This document shows positions 16,513 through 26,001 of a stretch of DNA of 64,000 nt, piece after piece (position 1 is the stretch's first letter; every line of letters begins with the position of its first letter). The notes beneath the pieces were generated by a model. That model saw only the letters and a program-made list of their open reading frames with translations. It made no database searches and was not told the DNA's origin. This stretch comes from Streptomyces sp. SA15 (GTDB lineage: Bacteria; Actinomycetota; Actinomycetes; Streptomycetales; Streptomycetaceae). Both the position numbers and the translations under genes were made by a program. Location of the stretch: assembly GCF_002291145.1 (NCBI RefSeq), contig NZ_NTGE01000110.1, forward strand, positions 1-64,000. The letters are read 5' to 3'.

Positions 16513-17070
16513 TCAGGCGGCCCGGGCCCATGTGCGCAGCGCGGCCTTGCTCTCGAAGTCGGCCACGTTCTTGTCCAGCGGATCGTCGGTGTACTGGTGA
16601 AAACGCCACTTCGCCTTGATGCGGGGCTTGCCCGCGGTGACGTAGTCGGCGATCCATAGGCCGTCGCCTGCGTAGGAGGTCGTGTCGACAGTGAGCCAGT
16701 AGTTGCGGTTGCAATAGAGCACGACCCGGTTGTCCGGCCGCAGTTCCTTCACCTTCCGGATGAAGCGGTCCTTCTCGGCGTTGCTCGCGTGCGTCCCCTC
16801 GCCGGTCGTCTCCCAGTCGACGGCGAGGATGTCGCCCGGTCTGTCCGGGGCCTTGCCGACGAAGTACTCGGCCTGGGCCGTGAGGTTGCCGGGCCAGAGG
16901 AAGTGGTAGAAGCCGACGACCATGTCGGCCTCGCGGGCTCTCTTCGTCTGGGCGGCGAGTTTGGGGTTGACGTACGAACGGCCCTCCGTCGCCTTGACGA
17001 AGACGAAGGAGAGGCCGTCGGTGTCGTAGGTGGAGGACTGGTACGAGCTCACGTCGATGCCGCGCAACAT
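16513..17070 (-). CDS. GH25-family muramidase-like protein without signal peptide
   Basis: A 185-residue single-domain glycoside hydrolase family 25 protein, which in the family cleaves the MurNAc-GlcNAc bond of peptidoglycan. Motifs are RGIDVSSYQ (Asp6), FVFVKATEG (about residue 24), VGFYHF, and AVDWE (Asp/Glu pair near 85). ATG 17070 with GGGAGG six bases upstream fixes the start; codons farther upstream are not needed. The chosen start leaves no signal peptide or membrane anchor, and none appears upstream either, so export would need holin-like release or lysis. It is the only gene in its transcript as far as visible. Confidence 0.85.
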   Translation of the reverse strand: MLRGIDVSSYQSSTYDTDGLSFVFVKATEGRSYVNPKLAAQTKRAREADMVVGFYHFLWPGNLTAQAEYFVGKAPDRPGDILAVDWETTGEGTHASNAEKDRFIRKVKELRPDNRVVLYCNRNYWLTVDTTSYAGDGLWIADYVTAGKPRIKAKWRFHQYTDDPLDKNVADFESKAALRTWARAA

Positions 17071-17202
17071 GAGGCCTCCCTGAAGGAACTGTGGGGGGAC
17101 GGGAGTTGTTGTATGCCCCACCGTGGCACGGGTGATCCGGCGGTCACGTGTAAACGCCACCTTCGGGTGGCCGCGGAATCGGGTCAGGCACGCCCACGGC
17201 GG

Positions 17203-18570
17203 TCAGCACTCGATGATGTTCACCGCCAGCCCGCCCCGCGCCGTCTCCTTGTACTTCACGCTCATGTCCGCGCCGGTGTCCTTCATCGTCTTGATGACCT
17301 TGTCCAGGGACACCTTGTGCGAGCCGTCGCCGCGCATCGCCATCCGCGCGGCCGTGACCGCCTTCACCGCGGCCATGCCGTTGCGTTCGATGCAGGGGAT
17401 CTGGACGAGGCCGCCGACCGGGTCGCAGGTCAGGCCGAGGTTGTGTTCCATGCCGATCTCGGCGGCGTTCTCGACCTGTTCCGGAGAGCCGCCCAGTACC
17501 TCCGCCAGCGCGCCCGCCGCCATGGAGCAGGCCGAGCCGACCTCGCCCTGGCAGCCGACCTCGGCGCCGGAGATGGAGGCGTTCTCCTTGAAGAGCATGC
17601 CGATCGCTCCGGCGGCCAACAGAAACCTCACCACCCCGTCCTCGTCCGCCCCCGGCACGAAGTTGATGTAGTAGTGCAGGACCGCGGGGATGATGCCCGC
17701 CGCGCCGTTCGTCGGAGCCGTCACCACCCGGCCGCCCGCCGCGTTCTCCTCGTTCACCGCCATCGCGTAGAGCGTGATCCACTCCATCGCGTGCGCCAAC
17801 GGGTCGCCGTCCGCGCGGAGTTGGCGGGCGGAGACCGCCGCCCTGCGGCGCACCTTCAGGCCCCCCGGCAGGATGCCCTCGCGGGACATGCCGCGTGACA
17901 CGCAGGCCCGCATCACGCGCCAGATCTCCAGCAGGCCTTCGCGGATCTCGTCCTCCGTGCGCCAGGCACGCTCGTTCTCCAGCATCAGCGCGGAGATCGA
18001 CAGGCCCGTCTCCTTCGTCAGGCGCAGCAGCTCGTCGCCCGTGCGGAAGGGGTACTTCAGGACCGTGTCGTCCAGCTTGATGCGGTCCGCGCCCACCGCG
18101 TCCTCGTCGACGACGAAGCCGCCGCCGACCGAGTAGTACGTCTTCGTGAGCAGCTCGGCGCCCGCCGCGTCGTACGCCCACAGGGTCATGCCGTTCGCGT
18201 GGTAGGGGAGTGCCTTACGGCGGTGCAGGATCAGGTCGTCGTCGAAGGTGAACGGGATCTCGTGCTCGCCGAGGAGGCGGAGACGGCCCGACTCCTTGAT
18301 GCCCTCGACCCGTTCGTCCGCCGTTTCCACGTCCACCGTGCGCGGTGAGGCGCCCTCCAGGCCGAGCAGCACGGCCTTCGGGGTGCCGTGGCCGTGTCCG
18401 GTCGCGCCCAGGGAGCCGTAGAGCTCGGACCGTACGGACGCGACGGAGGGCAGCAGGTCCTCGCCCCGCAGCCGGCGGGCGAACATACGGGCCGCGCGCA
18501 TCGGGCCGACCGTGTGGGAGCTGGACGGGCCGATGCCGATCGAGAACAGGTCGAAGACCGAGATGGCCAC
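17203..18570 (-). CDS. sdaA: L-serine dehydratase (iron-sulfur type)
   Basis: A 455-residue single-chain L-serine ammonia-lyase that converts L-serine to pyruvate and ammonia. The N-terminal beta domain begins SVFDLFSIGIGPSSSHTVGPM, the hallmark of the family; the alpha domain carries the Cys residues expected to hold the 4Fe-4S cluster (QGEVGSACSMAA, LTCDPVGGLVQIPC) and the PTNGAAGIIPAVL segment. Start is GTG 18568-18570. The gene lies 82 bp after glyA on the same strand, with an 18-bp hairpin between, so its expression may be partly separated from the riboswitch operon. Its position completes a glycine to serine to pyruvate route. Confidence 0.95.
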   Translation of the reverse strand: MAISVFDLFSIGIGPSSSHTVGPMRAARMFARRLRGEDLLPSVASVRSELYGSLGATGHGHGTPKAVLLGLEGASPRTVDVETADERVEGIKESGRLRLLGEHEIPFTFDDDLILHRRKALPYHANGMTLWAYDAAGAELLTKTYYSVGGGFVVDEDAVGADRIKLDDTVLKYPFRTGDELLRLTKETGLSISALMLENERAWRTEDEIREGLLEIWRVMRACVSRGMSREGILPGGLKVRRRAAVSARQLRADGDPLAHAMEWITLYAMAVNEENAAGGRVVTAPTNGAAGIIPAVLHYYINFVPGADEDGVVRFLLAAGAIGMLFKENASISGAEVGCQGEVGSACSMAAGALAEVLGGSPEQVENAAEIGMEHNLGLTCDPVGGLVQIPCIERNGMAAVKAVTAARMAMRGDGSHKVSLDKVIKTMKDTGADMSVKYKETARGGLAVNIIEC

Positions 18571-18601
18571 GGGGACTCCTCAGGACGGGGTGGTGCAGGA
18601 G

Positions 18602-18643
18602 GTGGGGTGCCCCGCACACGTACGAGTGTGCGGGGCACCCCAC
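18602..18643 (-). terminator. Strong hairpin between glyA and sdaA
   Basis: A perfect 18-bp stem (arms 18602-18619 and 18626-18643, GTGGGGTGCCCCGCACAC and complement) with loop GTACGA starts 10 bp after the glyA stop. sdaA begins only 31 bp further on, so the hairpin may end most glyA transcripts, leave partial read-through, or protect the upstream mRNA. Confidence 0.85.
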
Positions 18644-18652
18644 GAAAAGGAA

Positions 18653-19918
18653 CTACTTGTTCAGACCGGGGTACAGCGGGTGCTTGTCCGCCAGCGCCTT
18701 GACCCGGGTCTTGAGCGCCTCTACGTCGTACGACGGCTTCAGCGCCTCCGCGATGACGTCCGCGACCTCGGCGAAGTCCTCGGCCGTGAAGCCGCGGGTG
18801 GCGAGGGCGGGCGTGCCGATGCGCAGGCCCGAGGTGACCATCGGGGGCCGCGGGTCGTTCGGGACGGCGTTGCGGTTGACCGTGATGCCGACCTCGTGGA
18901 GGCGGTCCTCGGCCTGCTGCCCGTCCAGCTCGGACTCGCGCAGGTCGACCAGGATCAGGTGGACGTCCGTGCCGCCGGACAGGACGTTGACCCCGGCCTC
19001 GCGGGCGTCCGGCGCCGTCAGCCGCTCGGCGAGGATCCGCGCGCCCTCGACCGTACGGCGCTGACGTTCCTTGAAGTCCTCACTCGCCGCGACCTTGAAG
19101 GAAACTGCCTTGGCCGCGATCACGTGCTCCAGGGGACCGCCCTGGAAGCCCGGGAAGACGGACGAGTTGAGCTTCTTCGCGAAGTCCTTCTTCGCCAGGA
19201 TGATGCCGCCGCGCGGGCCGCCCAGCGTCTTGTGCGTGGTGGATGTGACGACGTCCGCGTACTCCACCGGGTTCGGGTGGAGACCGGCCGCGACCAGGCC
19301 CGCGAAGTGCGCCATGTCGACCCACAGGTAGGCCTCGACCTCGTCGGCGATCCGGCGGAACTCGGCGAAGTCCAGCTGCCGCGGGTACGCCGACCAGCCC
19401 GCGATGATCACCTTCGGCCGGTGCTCCTTGGCCAGCCGCTCCACCTCGGCCATGTCCACCAGGCCGGTCTCGGAGTCCACGTGGTAGGGCACCACCTGGA
19501 ACTGCTTGCCGGAGAAGTTCAGCCGCATCCCGTGGGTCAGGTGACCGCCGTGCGCCAGGTCCAGGCCGAGGATGGTGTCGCCCGGCTTGGCCAGCGCGAA
19601 CAGGGCGGCCTGGTTGGCGGAGGCGCCCGAGTGGGGCTGCACGTTGGCGTACTCGGCGCCGAACAGGTGCTTGACCCGGTCGATCGCGATCTGCTCGGCG
19701 ACGTCGACGTGCTCGCAGCCGCCGTAGTAGCGGCGGCCCGGGTAGCCCTCGGCGTACTTGTTGGTGAGGACCGTGCCCTGCGCCTCCATGACCGCGACCG
19801 GCGCGAAGTTCTCGGAGGCGATCATCTCGAGGGTGGACTGCTGGCGGTGCAGCTCGGCGTCGACCGCGGCGGCGACCTCCGGGTCGAGCTCGTGCAGGGG
19901 CGTGTTCAGAACGGACAT
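18653..19918 (-). CDS. glyA: Serine hydroxymethyltransferase
   Basis: A 421-residue PLP enzyme, normal length, interconverting serine and glycine with tetrahydrofolate. Motifs are IASENF (residues 33-38), YAEGYPGRRYYGG (55-67), DMAHFAGL (201-208) and the PLP Lys230 in TSTTHKTLGGPRGG. The start is ATG 19918, 15 bp after gcvH, so they are co-transcribed. In this riboswitch-led operon the enzyme can make serine from glycine and the methylene-THF produced by the glycine cleavage system; sdaA next door can then deaminate serine. Confidence 0.97.
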   Translation of the reverse strand: MSVLNTPLHELDPEVAAAVDAELHRQQSTLEMIASENFAPVAVMEAQGTVLTNKYAEGYPGRRYYGGCEHVDVAEQIAIDRVKHLFGAEYANVQPHSGASANQAALFALAKPGDTILGLDLAHGGHLTHGMRLNFSGKQFQVVPYHVDSETGLVDMAEVERLAKEHRPKVIIAGWSAYPRQLDFAEFRRIADEVEAYLWVDMAHFAGLVAAGLHPNPVEYADVVTSTTHKTLGGPRGGIILAKKDFAKKLNSSVFPGFQGGPLEHVIAAKAVSFKVAASEDFKERQRRTVEGARILAERLTAPDAREAGVNVLSGGTDVHLILVDLRESELDGQQAEDRLHEVGITVNRNAVPNDPRPPMVTSGLRIGTPALATRGFTAEDFAEVADVIAEALKPSYDVEALKTRVKALADKHPLYPGLNK

Positions 19919-19933
19919 CGGGTGTACGACTCC

Positions 19934-20311
19934 TCAGCCGGCGGAAAAGGCGGTGTACTCGTCGGCGGAGAGCAGGTCGGCCGGCTCCTCGGTGACGCGG
20001 ACCTTGAACAGCCAGCCGCCCTCGAAGGGGGCGGAGTTCACCAGTGACGGGTCGTTCACCACGTCCTCGTTGACCTCGGTGACCTCACCGGACACCGGGG
20101 CGTACAGGTCGCTGACCGACTTGGTCGACTCCAGCTCGCCGCAGGTCTCGCCCGCGGACACGGTGTCACCGACCTCCGGGAGCTGGACGAAGACCACGTC
20201 GCCGAGCGCGTTGGCCGCGTGCTCCGTGATGCCGACCGTCGAGACGCCGTCCTCGGCGGCCGACAGCCACTCGTGCTCCTTGCTGTAGCGCAGCTGCTGG
20301 GGGTTGCTCAT
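19934..20311 (-). CDS. gcvH: Glycine cleavage system H protein
   Basis: A 125-residue lipoyl carrier of the glycine cleavage complex. The lipoyl Lys64 lies in ELESTKSVSDLYAPVSG, and YSKEHEW near the N-terminus is typical. ATG 20311 is preceded by AGGAGA ten bases upstream; the open frame extends farther but without family similarity. H shuttles the aminomethyl group from the P protein to the T protein. The gcvP gene is not in this window. It sits between gcvT and glyA in one operon. Confidence 0.96.
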   Translation of the reverse strand: MSNPQQLRYSKEHEWLSAAEDGVSTVGITEHAANALGDVVFVQLPEVGDTVSAGETCGELESTKSVSDLYAPVSGEVTEVNEDVVNDPSLVNSAPFEGGWLFKVRVTEEPADLLSADEYTAFSAG

Positions 20312-20423
20312 GGCCTGAATTCTCCTGTACGCGGGGGAGTGCTGGCGAATGGGGGACTGCTGGAAACGTGCGTGAGCAGCGGAAACATGCGGAGGATCAC
20401 GCACGGTCCGCGTGGCTCAGTGT

Positions 20424-21560
<1,137 letters not shown>

Positions 21561-21611
21561 CGGTCGGTCGTCTCCCAAGGCATGACGGCGAGGTCGTTCC
21601 TCCCCATCTGT

Positions 21612-21818
21612 CATCGGAACCTGAGAGGTTCGTCACGACCCCACCGAAACGGTGGTCATGACTTGCACCTTGGGTGGAGCCACTGTCGCAGCGGCCCGCT
21701 TTTCAGATGTGCCTCGCCCGCGCGGTAACGGGGCCTGAGAGATTCAAGGGAGGGACTTGCTCCTTCGGCGCCCGGGCATCCGTACGACAAACGTACGACC
21801 CGGAACTCTCCCGCGCGG
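21612..21818 (-). promoter_or_regulatory. Tandem glycine riboswitch upstream of gcvT
   Basis: Read on the minus strand, aptamer 1 (about 21724-21818) begins GGGAGAGTTCC and contains GCGCCGAAGGAGCAA and the closing CTCTCAGGC element. Aptamer 2 (about 21612-21715) contains CCCAAGGTGCAAGT and ends with AACCTCTCAGGTTCC. These are the conserved cores of the two-aptamer glycine riboswitch, which usually turns expression on when glycine is high. The second aptamer ends about 50 bases before the gcvT start, so the expression platform may act on elongation or on ribosome access. Confidence 0.9.
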
Positions 21819-22052
21819 ATTCAAGCGGCCGGTATGCAGTTGGCGCGGACATCATTGCACGCATCGGTCCGGCGCGGCAGGGGGAGCCATCTCCTGCGTC
21901 CCACAGCGGCCGCACAGGCTTCATAGTGAGGCACAGCACGCTGTAGCAGGCTTGTTGCGGTAAACGGACGGAAATGAGAGACGCCGCGCATTACCTTCTC
22001 TTTACACTCGACGGGGATGGGACTCGTGACCACCCCAGGGAGGACGACCACG
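21819..22052. other. Divergent promoter region between riboswitch and ATPase gene
   Basis: No gene is supported here. The stretch must hold the promoter of the gcvT leader on the minus strand and that of the P-loop ATPase gene on the plus strand. I see no convincing -35/-10 pair and no strong palindrome. Confidence 0.5.
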
Positions 22053-22721
22053 GTGAACAGGACCACGGCGTACGCGACCACCTCGGCCCTCGCGCTGCCC
22101 CAGCAGCCGACGGTCCCGGCCAAGGAGGCCTGCGGCCCGATCACCGCACCCGTCGTCCGCGACCTGCGCGAGCGAGACGGCCACAGCCCCCATGCCCTGC
22201 TCTTCGGCCCTCAGGACCTCGTCGTGATCACCGGCCTGCCCGGCAGCGGCAAGTCCACGCTGATGCGGCGCACGGTCAAGGGCCTGCGCATCGACTCCCA
22301 GGACACCCGCGACCGCTGGGACGCGAGGATGCCCCGCCTCCTGCCGTACGCGGTCTACCGCCCCCTGGTCCGCCTCGCGCACTACGCCGGCCTGCGCCGC
22401 GCCCTGCGCTCCGGCGAGGGGGTCGTCGTGCACGACTGCGGTACGCAGGCCTGGGTGCGGGGCTGGCTGGCCCGCGAGGCCCGCCGCCGGGGCGGCACCC
22501 TGCACCTGCTGCTGCTCGACGTCGCCCCCGACACCGCCCTGGCCGGCCAGCGCGAGCGCGGCCGCGGCGTCTCGCGGTACGCGTTCCAGCGCCACCGCGG
22601 CGCGGCCGCCCGCCTGATCAGCTCCGTGGAGAAGGGCGACCTGCCCCCGGGCTGCGGCTCGGCGATCCTGATCGACCGGGACGCGGCGAACGTACTGCGC
22701 CGGATCGGCTTCACAGGCTGA
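22053..22721 (+). CDS. Small P-loop ATPase (zeta-toxin/kinase-like AAA protein)
   Basis: A 222-residue protein with Walker A ITGLPGSGKSTLMRR (about residues 58-72), a following RIDSQDTRDRW segment that resembles the substrate-handling region of small P-loop kinases, and VVVHDCGTQAWVRGWL where a strand-terminal Asp replaces Walker B. An Arg-rich lid (GQRERGRGVSRYAFQRHR) is near residue 170. The family is annotated as AAA-like ATP/GTP-binding proteins in actinomycetes with no known substrate. GTG 22053 is chosen because AGGGAGG lies nine bases upstream. It is divergent from the glycine operon, 67 bp before the SseB gene. Confidence 0.75.
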   Translation: MNRTTAYATTSALALPQQPTVPAKEACGPITAPVVRDLRERDGHSPHALLFGPQDLVVITGLPGSGKSTLMRRTVKGLRIDSQDTRDRWDARMPRLLPYAVYRPLVRLAHYAGLRRALRSGEGVVVHDCGTQAWVRGWLAREARRRGGTLHLLLLDVAPDTALAGQRERGRGVSRYAFQRHRGAAARLISSVEKGDLPPGCGSAILIDRDAANVLRRIGFTG

Positions 22722-22787
22722 ACACCATCCGGGCCGCACGCTAGCCTTTCCAGCCACAGCAGCGGTTCACAGCAGGCGGTCAGACAG

Positions 22788-23579
22788 ATGGATTTCCCAG
22801 CGGATCTCCCCGCGGACTTTCCCACCCAGGCGCACCCCCATTCGCACGGCGGATGGCCCGGCAACGAACTGGAGGAGGTGCTCTCCGCCTCCCTCGGCAT
22901 CCCCGGAGCCGGGGGGCGGATCATCGAGGTGCTCGGCCGCAGCTTCGTCTGGGTCCCGCTGCCCGAGGGCGGCGGCCCGCACAACGGTCCGCTCGACCTG
23001 CCCACGCTGGAGATCGAGGGCCAGGCGTATGTGCCGGTGTTCAGCTCCGAGGAGCAGTTCCGCCAGGTCGCCGGCGCGCACATGTCGTACACCATCGCCC
23101 CCGCCGTGGAGTTCGCGCGCGGTCTGCCGCCGCAGGTGGGCATCGCGGTGAACCCGGACGGCGTGCTCGGCGTCCCGCTCCCCCCGGCGGCCGTCGCCGA
23201 GTTGTGCCGCGTCGGCCGGACCCCGCTGGACGGACCCACCAGCGGCGGCCGGGTCAAGCTCTACGAACCCGACTGGCAGGACGACCCGATCGACTTCCTG
23301 TCCGCGGCCTCGGCCGAGTTCGCCGAGACGGGCGTGGTACGGACGGCCCGCCGCTGCCTCGCCGCCATCGAGACGGCCGACCCGGTCATGTTCGTGGGCG
23401 TGGAACTCTCCCAGTGGGAGGGAGACATACGCGCCCTCCCGATGGAGGCCCTGTCCCGAGCCCTGGGCAGGACCCCCCTCCAGTGGCCGGTCAACCTGGT
23501 CCTCCTGGACGTGGCGGACGACCCGGTGTGCCACTGGATGCGAGAGCAGGTACGGCCCTTCTACACGAGCGGTTACTAG
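22788..23579 (+). CDS. SseB-type protein (enhanced serine sensitivity)
   Basis: A 263-residue protein with the SseB N-terminal domain (about residues 25-135: ELEEVLSASLGIPGAGG, FVWVPLPEG, YVPVFSSEEQFRQV) and the SseB C-terminal domain (about 150-260: PVMFVGVELS, PVNLVLLDVADDPVCHWM). SseB was named in E. coli, where its overproduction alters serine sensitivity; the molecular function is not known. ATG 22788 is used. Its position beside glyA, gcvTH and sdaA makes a link to serine/glycine balance plausible but unproven. A paralogue follows in the same direction. Confidence 0.85.
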   Translation: MDFPADLPADFPTQAHPHSHGGWPGNELEEVLSASLGIPGAGGRIIEVLGRSFVWVPLPEGGGPHNGPLDLPTLEIEGQAYVPVFSSEEQFRQVAGAHMSYTIAPAVEFARGLPPQVGIAVNPDGVLGVPLPPAAVAELCRVGRTPLDGPTSGGRVKLYEPDWQDDPIDFLSAASAEFAETGVVRTARRCLAAIETADPVMFVGVELSQWEGDIRALPMEALSRALGRTPLQWPVNLVLLDVADDPVCHWMREQVRPFYTSGY

Positions 23580-23589
23580 AAAACTCCGC

Positions 23590-23705
23590 TAGGGGCAGCC
23601 AACCCAGGGGCGCGGGGCTGTATCGATAGGCGGCTTCGCCGCGTGGGCGCGATCAACCACGATGAACCCGCACTCGCCGACGAACCACAAGCCCCGAGTT
23701 CTTAG
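23590..23705. repeat. Dispersed Streptomyces-type intergenic repeat
   Basis: The stretch contains CCAGGGGCGCGGGGCTG, then GCGGCTTCGCCGCGTGGGCG, then ACAAGCCCCGAGTTCTTA. From memory this composite palindromic sequence recurs between genes in many Streptomyces genomes. GCGGCTTCGCCGC is a short hairpin. It carries no gene and may end the upstream transcript. Confidence 0.6.
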
Positions 23706-23777
23706 GCACCCTGCTGTCGGCAGAGCCACTTAAGCTGGTGTCATAATCCGGGGCAACTTCCAGAAGGGGCGGTACAG

Positions 23778-24599
23778 GTGAGCGCCAGCGGCATCGCGGC
23801 CGGACAGGTCGAGCACATGCTGCGCCAAGTGACGCCTGGGCGCTACGACGCCTATGAGGCACTTCTGCGCGCCCTCGCGACCCCCTCCTCCGGCCAGGTC
23901 TGGATGCTCCTGTGGCACGGCCAGGCAGGCTCCCCCGACGCCCAGTACGGGAACATGGAAGTGGACGGCTACGGCTACGCCCCGTGCGTCACCTCCGCCC
24001 AGGAACTCTCCGCCAGCGGCTGGAACCGCTCGTACGAGGTGGTCGACGGGGTCGACGTCGCCCGCACCCTCTACCCCGACCACTACGGCCTCTGGCTGAA
24101 CCCGCACGCCCCGGGCGGCGGCGTCGGCATCCCCTGGCTCGATCTGCGTCGTATCGCCACCGGCCTGGAGCGCCAGCCCGCCGGGCCCCTGCGGCTGTCC
24201 GAGCCCGGCATCGAGATCCCGCAGTTCTACGCCCTGCTCGCGCAGAACGCCCACCGCACCCCGGCGGTCCGCGCACTGCGCCGCGCCTGGGTGCAGCCGG
24301 CGCTCGGGGCGCCGTATCTGGCCATCGGGCTGGATGTGTACGACACCAGCCCGCCGGCCGTCGACTCGGTGCGCGCGATGATGCAGCAGTCCATCGGCGC
24401 CGTCCCGGACGGGCTGCCGGTCTCGACCGTGGCGATGTCCGACGAGTACGACCCGGTCGCGCTCTGGATGCGGGCCAACGCCCGTCCCTTCTACGACCGT
24501 GAGGCCCACGGGGCGCCGGCAGCCCCGGCCGCTCCCGCCTCCCCGGTGCAGGCCCCGGCGGCGGGCTACGGCTATCCGCAGGCCCGCGGCGGCTTCTGA
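23778..24599 (+). CDS. SseB-related protein, second copy
   Basis: A 273-residue protein whose C-terminal half (about residues 150-245: IPQFYALLAQNAHRTPAVR, PYLAIGLDVYD, PVSTVAMSDEYDPVALWMR) matches the SseB C-terminal domain. The N-terminal part (HMLRQVTPGRYDAYEALLRAL, QVWMLLWHGQ) is a diverged first domain. GTG 23778 has AGGGGCGG upstream. An Ala/Pro-rich tail of about 30 residues ends the protein and is probably disordered. It follows the first SseB-type gene in tandem. Function unknown; it may form a heteromer with its neighbour. Confidence 0.8.
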   Translation: MSASGIAAGQVEHMLRQVTPGRYDAYEALLRALATPSSGQVWMLLWHGQAGSPDAQYGNMEVDGYGYAPCVTSAQELSASGWNRSYEVVDGVDVARTLYPDHYGLWLNPHAPGGGVGIPWLDLRRIATGLERQPAGPLRLSEPGIEIPQFYALLAQNAHRTPAVRALRRAWVQPALGAPYLAIGLDVYDTSPPAVDSVRAMMQQSIGAVPDGLPVSTVAMSDEYDPVALWMRANARPFYDREAHGAPAAPAAPASPVQAPAAGYGYPQARGGF

Positions 24600-24922
24600 C
24601 CGAACGGCTCCTCCGGCGTTGGAGGCCAACTCCGGCCCCCGGATGTCTTCGCGCGTAGATCAGGGCGTATGATCCTCCACTGCCCACAAATGTCCCAGCT
24701 GGCCCGCGTCCGCCCCCCGTTACCCGCTGTCCGGATAACGGAAGCCTCCTACCCGCATCACGTTTATGCATCCTTTCACCGCCAAGTCTGGCAACAGATC
24801 GCCAAAGCGTTGAAGACTCCCGCACCAGGGGTGTTCGCCCCTGTGTACGACGGACTGATCACGCCGCCACAGCGGCAAGTGCGGGCCGGCTACCGCCGGT
24901 TGAGAAGAGGGGTCCCTGCCAG
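24600..24922. other. Intergenic region upstream of the oligopeptide transporter
   Basis: 323 bp without a supported gene. An 85-codon open frame inside has no ribosome site and atypical codon use. A small palindrome CAGGGG-TGTTCG-CCCCTG lies near 24827-24844. AGAGGGG at about 24906-24912 is the ribosome site of the next gene. The region is locally AT-richer near 24740-24810 and must contain the operon promoter, but I cannot place it. Confidence 0.5.
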
Positions 24923-25930
24923 ATGACGGCACCATTGCACGAGCCGACCGCGGAAGCGGCCCCGAGTGCTGCCGAGGAAGCGGCGGTTGCCACCGCCGGC
25001 GAGAAGGCCGTGCAGGGTCGCTCCCTGGGCCGGATCGCCTGGGAGCGCCTGAAACGGGACAAACTCGCCCTCGCGGGCGGCGCCGTGGTGCTGTTCCTCG
25101 TCGTTGTCGCGCTGCTCGCGCCCGTGATCACCAACCTGTACGGGCAGGACCCGGACGCCTATCACGAGGAACTGATCGACCCGCTGTTCGGCACGCCCAC
25201 GGGGTCCCTGGGCGGGGTCAGCGGCGAACACTGGCTGGGGGTCGAGCCGGTCAACGGCCGCGACATCTTCGCCCGCATCCTCTACGGCGCCCGGATCTCC
25301 CTGCTGGTCGGCTTCCTGTCCGCGATCGTCGCCGTCATCCTCGGCACGATCCTGGGCGTGCTCGCCGGCTTCTTCGGCGGCTGGGTCGACTCCGTCATCA
25401 GCCGTGTGATGGACGGTCTGCTGGCCTTCCCGCAGCTGCTGTTCATCATCGCGCTGGTCTCCGTCATGCCGAACGAGATGCTGGGACTGACCGGCTCGTC
25501 CGTGCGCGTGTTCGTGATGATCCTGGTCATCGGTTTCTTCGGCTGGCCCTACATCGGACGCGTGGTGCGCGGCCAGACGCTCTCCCTGCGTGAGCGGGAG
25601 TACGTCGAGGCGGCCCGCTCGCTGGGCGCCGGGCGGCTGTACATCCTGTTCAAGGAACTGCTGCCCAACCTGGTCGCGCCGATCATCGTGTACACGACGA
25701 TGATGATCCCCACCAACATCCTCACCGAGGCGGCACTCAGCTTCCTGGGCGTGGGCGTCAAGCCGCCCACGTCCTCCTGGGGGCAGATGCTTTCGAGCGC
25801 GATCGACTACTACGAGTCGGACCCCATGTACATGGTGGTCCCGGGCGTGGCGATCTTCATCACCGTTCTTGCCTTCAACCTTTTCGGCGACGGCGTGCGC
25901 GACGCGCTGGACCCGAAGGCCTCCCGCTGA
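24923..25930 (+). CDS. Oligopeptide/dipeptide ABC importer permease (OppC-like)
   Basis: A 335-residue inner-membrane permease. A cytoplasmic Ala/Glu-rich N-terminus (residues 1-30) is followed by the OppC N-terminal segment LGRIAWERLKRDKLALAGG and six membrane helices. The EAA loop that contacts the ATPase reads EYVEAARSLGAGRLYILFKELLPN (around residue 228; quoted in part). ATG 24923 has AGAGGGG upstream. Gene order C-A-B-D-F is unusual only in that the C permease comes first. Likely substrate is peptides, inferred from the binding protein. Confidence 0.92.
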   Translation: MTAPLHEPTAEAAPSAAEEAAVATAGEKAVQGRSLGRIAWERLKRDKLALAGGAVVLFLVVVALLAPVITNLYGQDPDAYHEELIDPLFGTPTGSLGGVSGEHWLGVEPVNGRDIFARILYGARISLLVGFLSAIVAVILGTILGVLAGFFGGWVDSVISRVMDGLLAFPQLLFIIALVSVMPNEMLGLTGSSVRVFVMILVIGFFGWPYIGRVVRGQTLSLREREYVEAARSLGAGRLYILFKELLPNLVAPIIVYTTMMIPTNILTEAALSFLGVGVKPPTSSWGQMLSSAIDYYESDPMYMVVPGVAIFITVLAFNLFGDGVRDALDPKASR

Positions 25931-26001
25931 ACTGCCGTACCACAAGTGTCCCGTGGCACCTACACACGGGGTCTCTCATCAAATCCGGAGGATCCGAGAT
26001 C

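Noticed and set aside
16513..17070. Remnant prophage around the muramidase gene
   Set aside because: Neighbours are ordinary chromosomal genes; there is no holin, tail or integrase gene and no change in base composition.
24669..24926. An 85-codon open frame before the importer operon
   Set aside because: It has no ribosome site, no similarity I recognise, and ends inside the first permease gene; the region is more likely promoter and leader.
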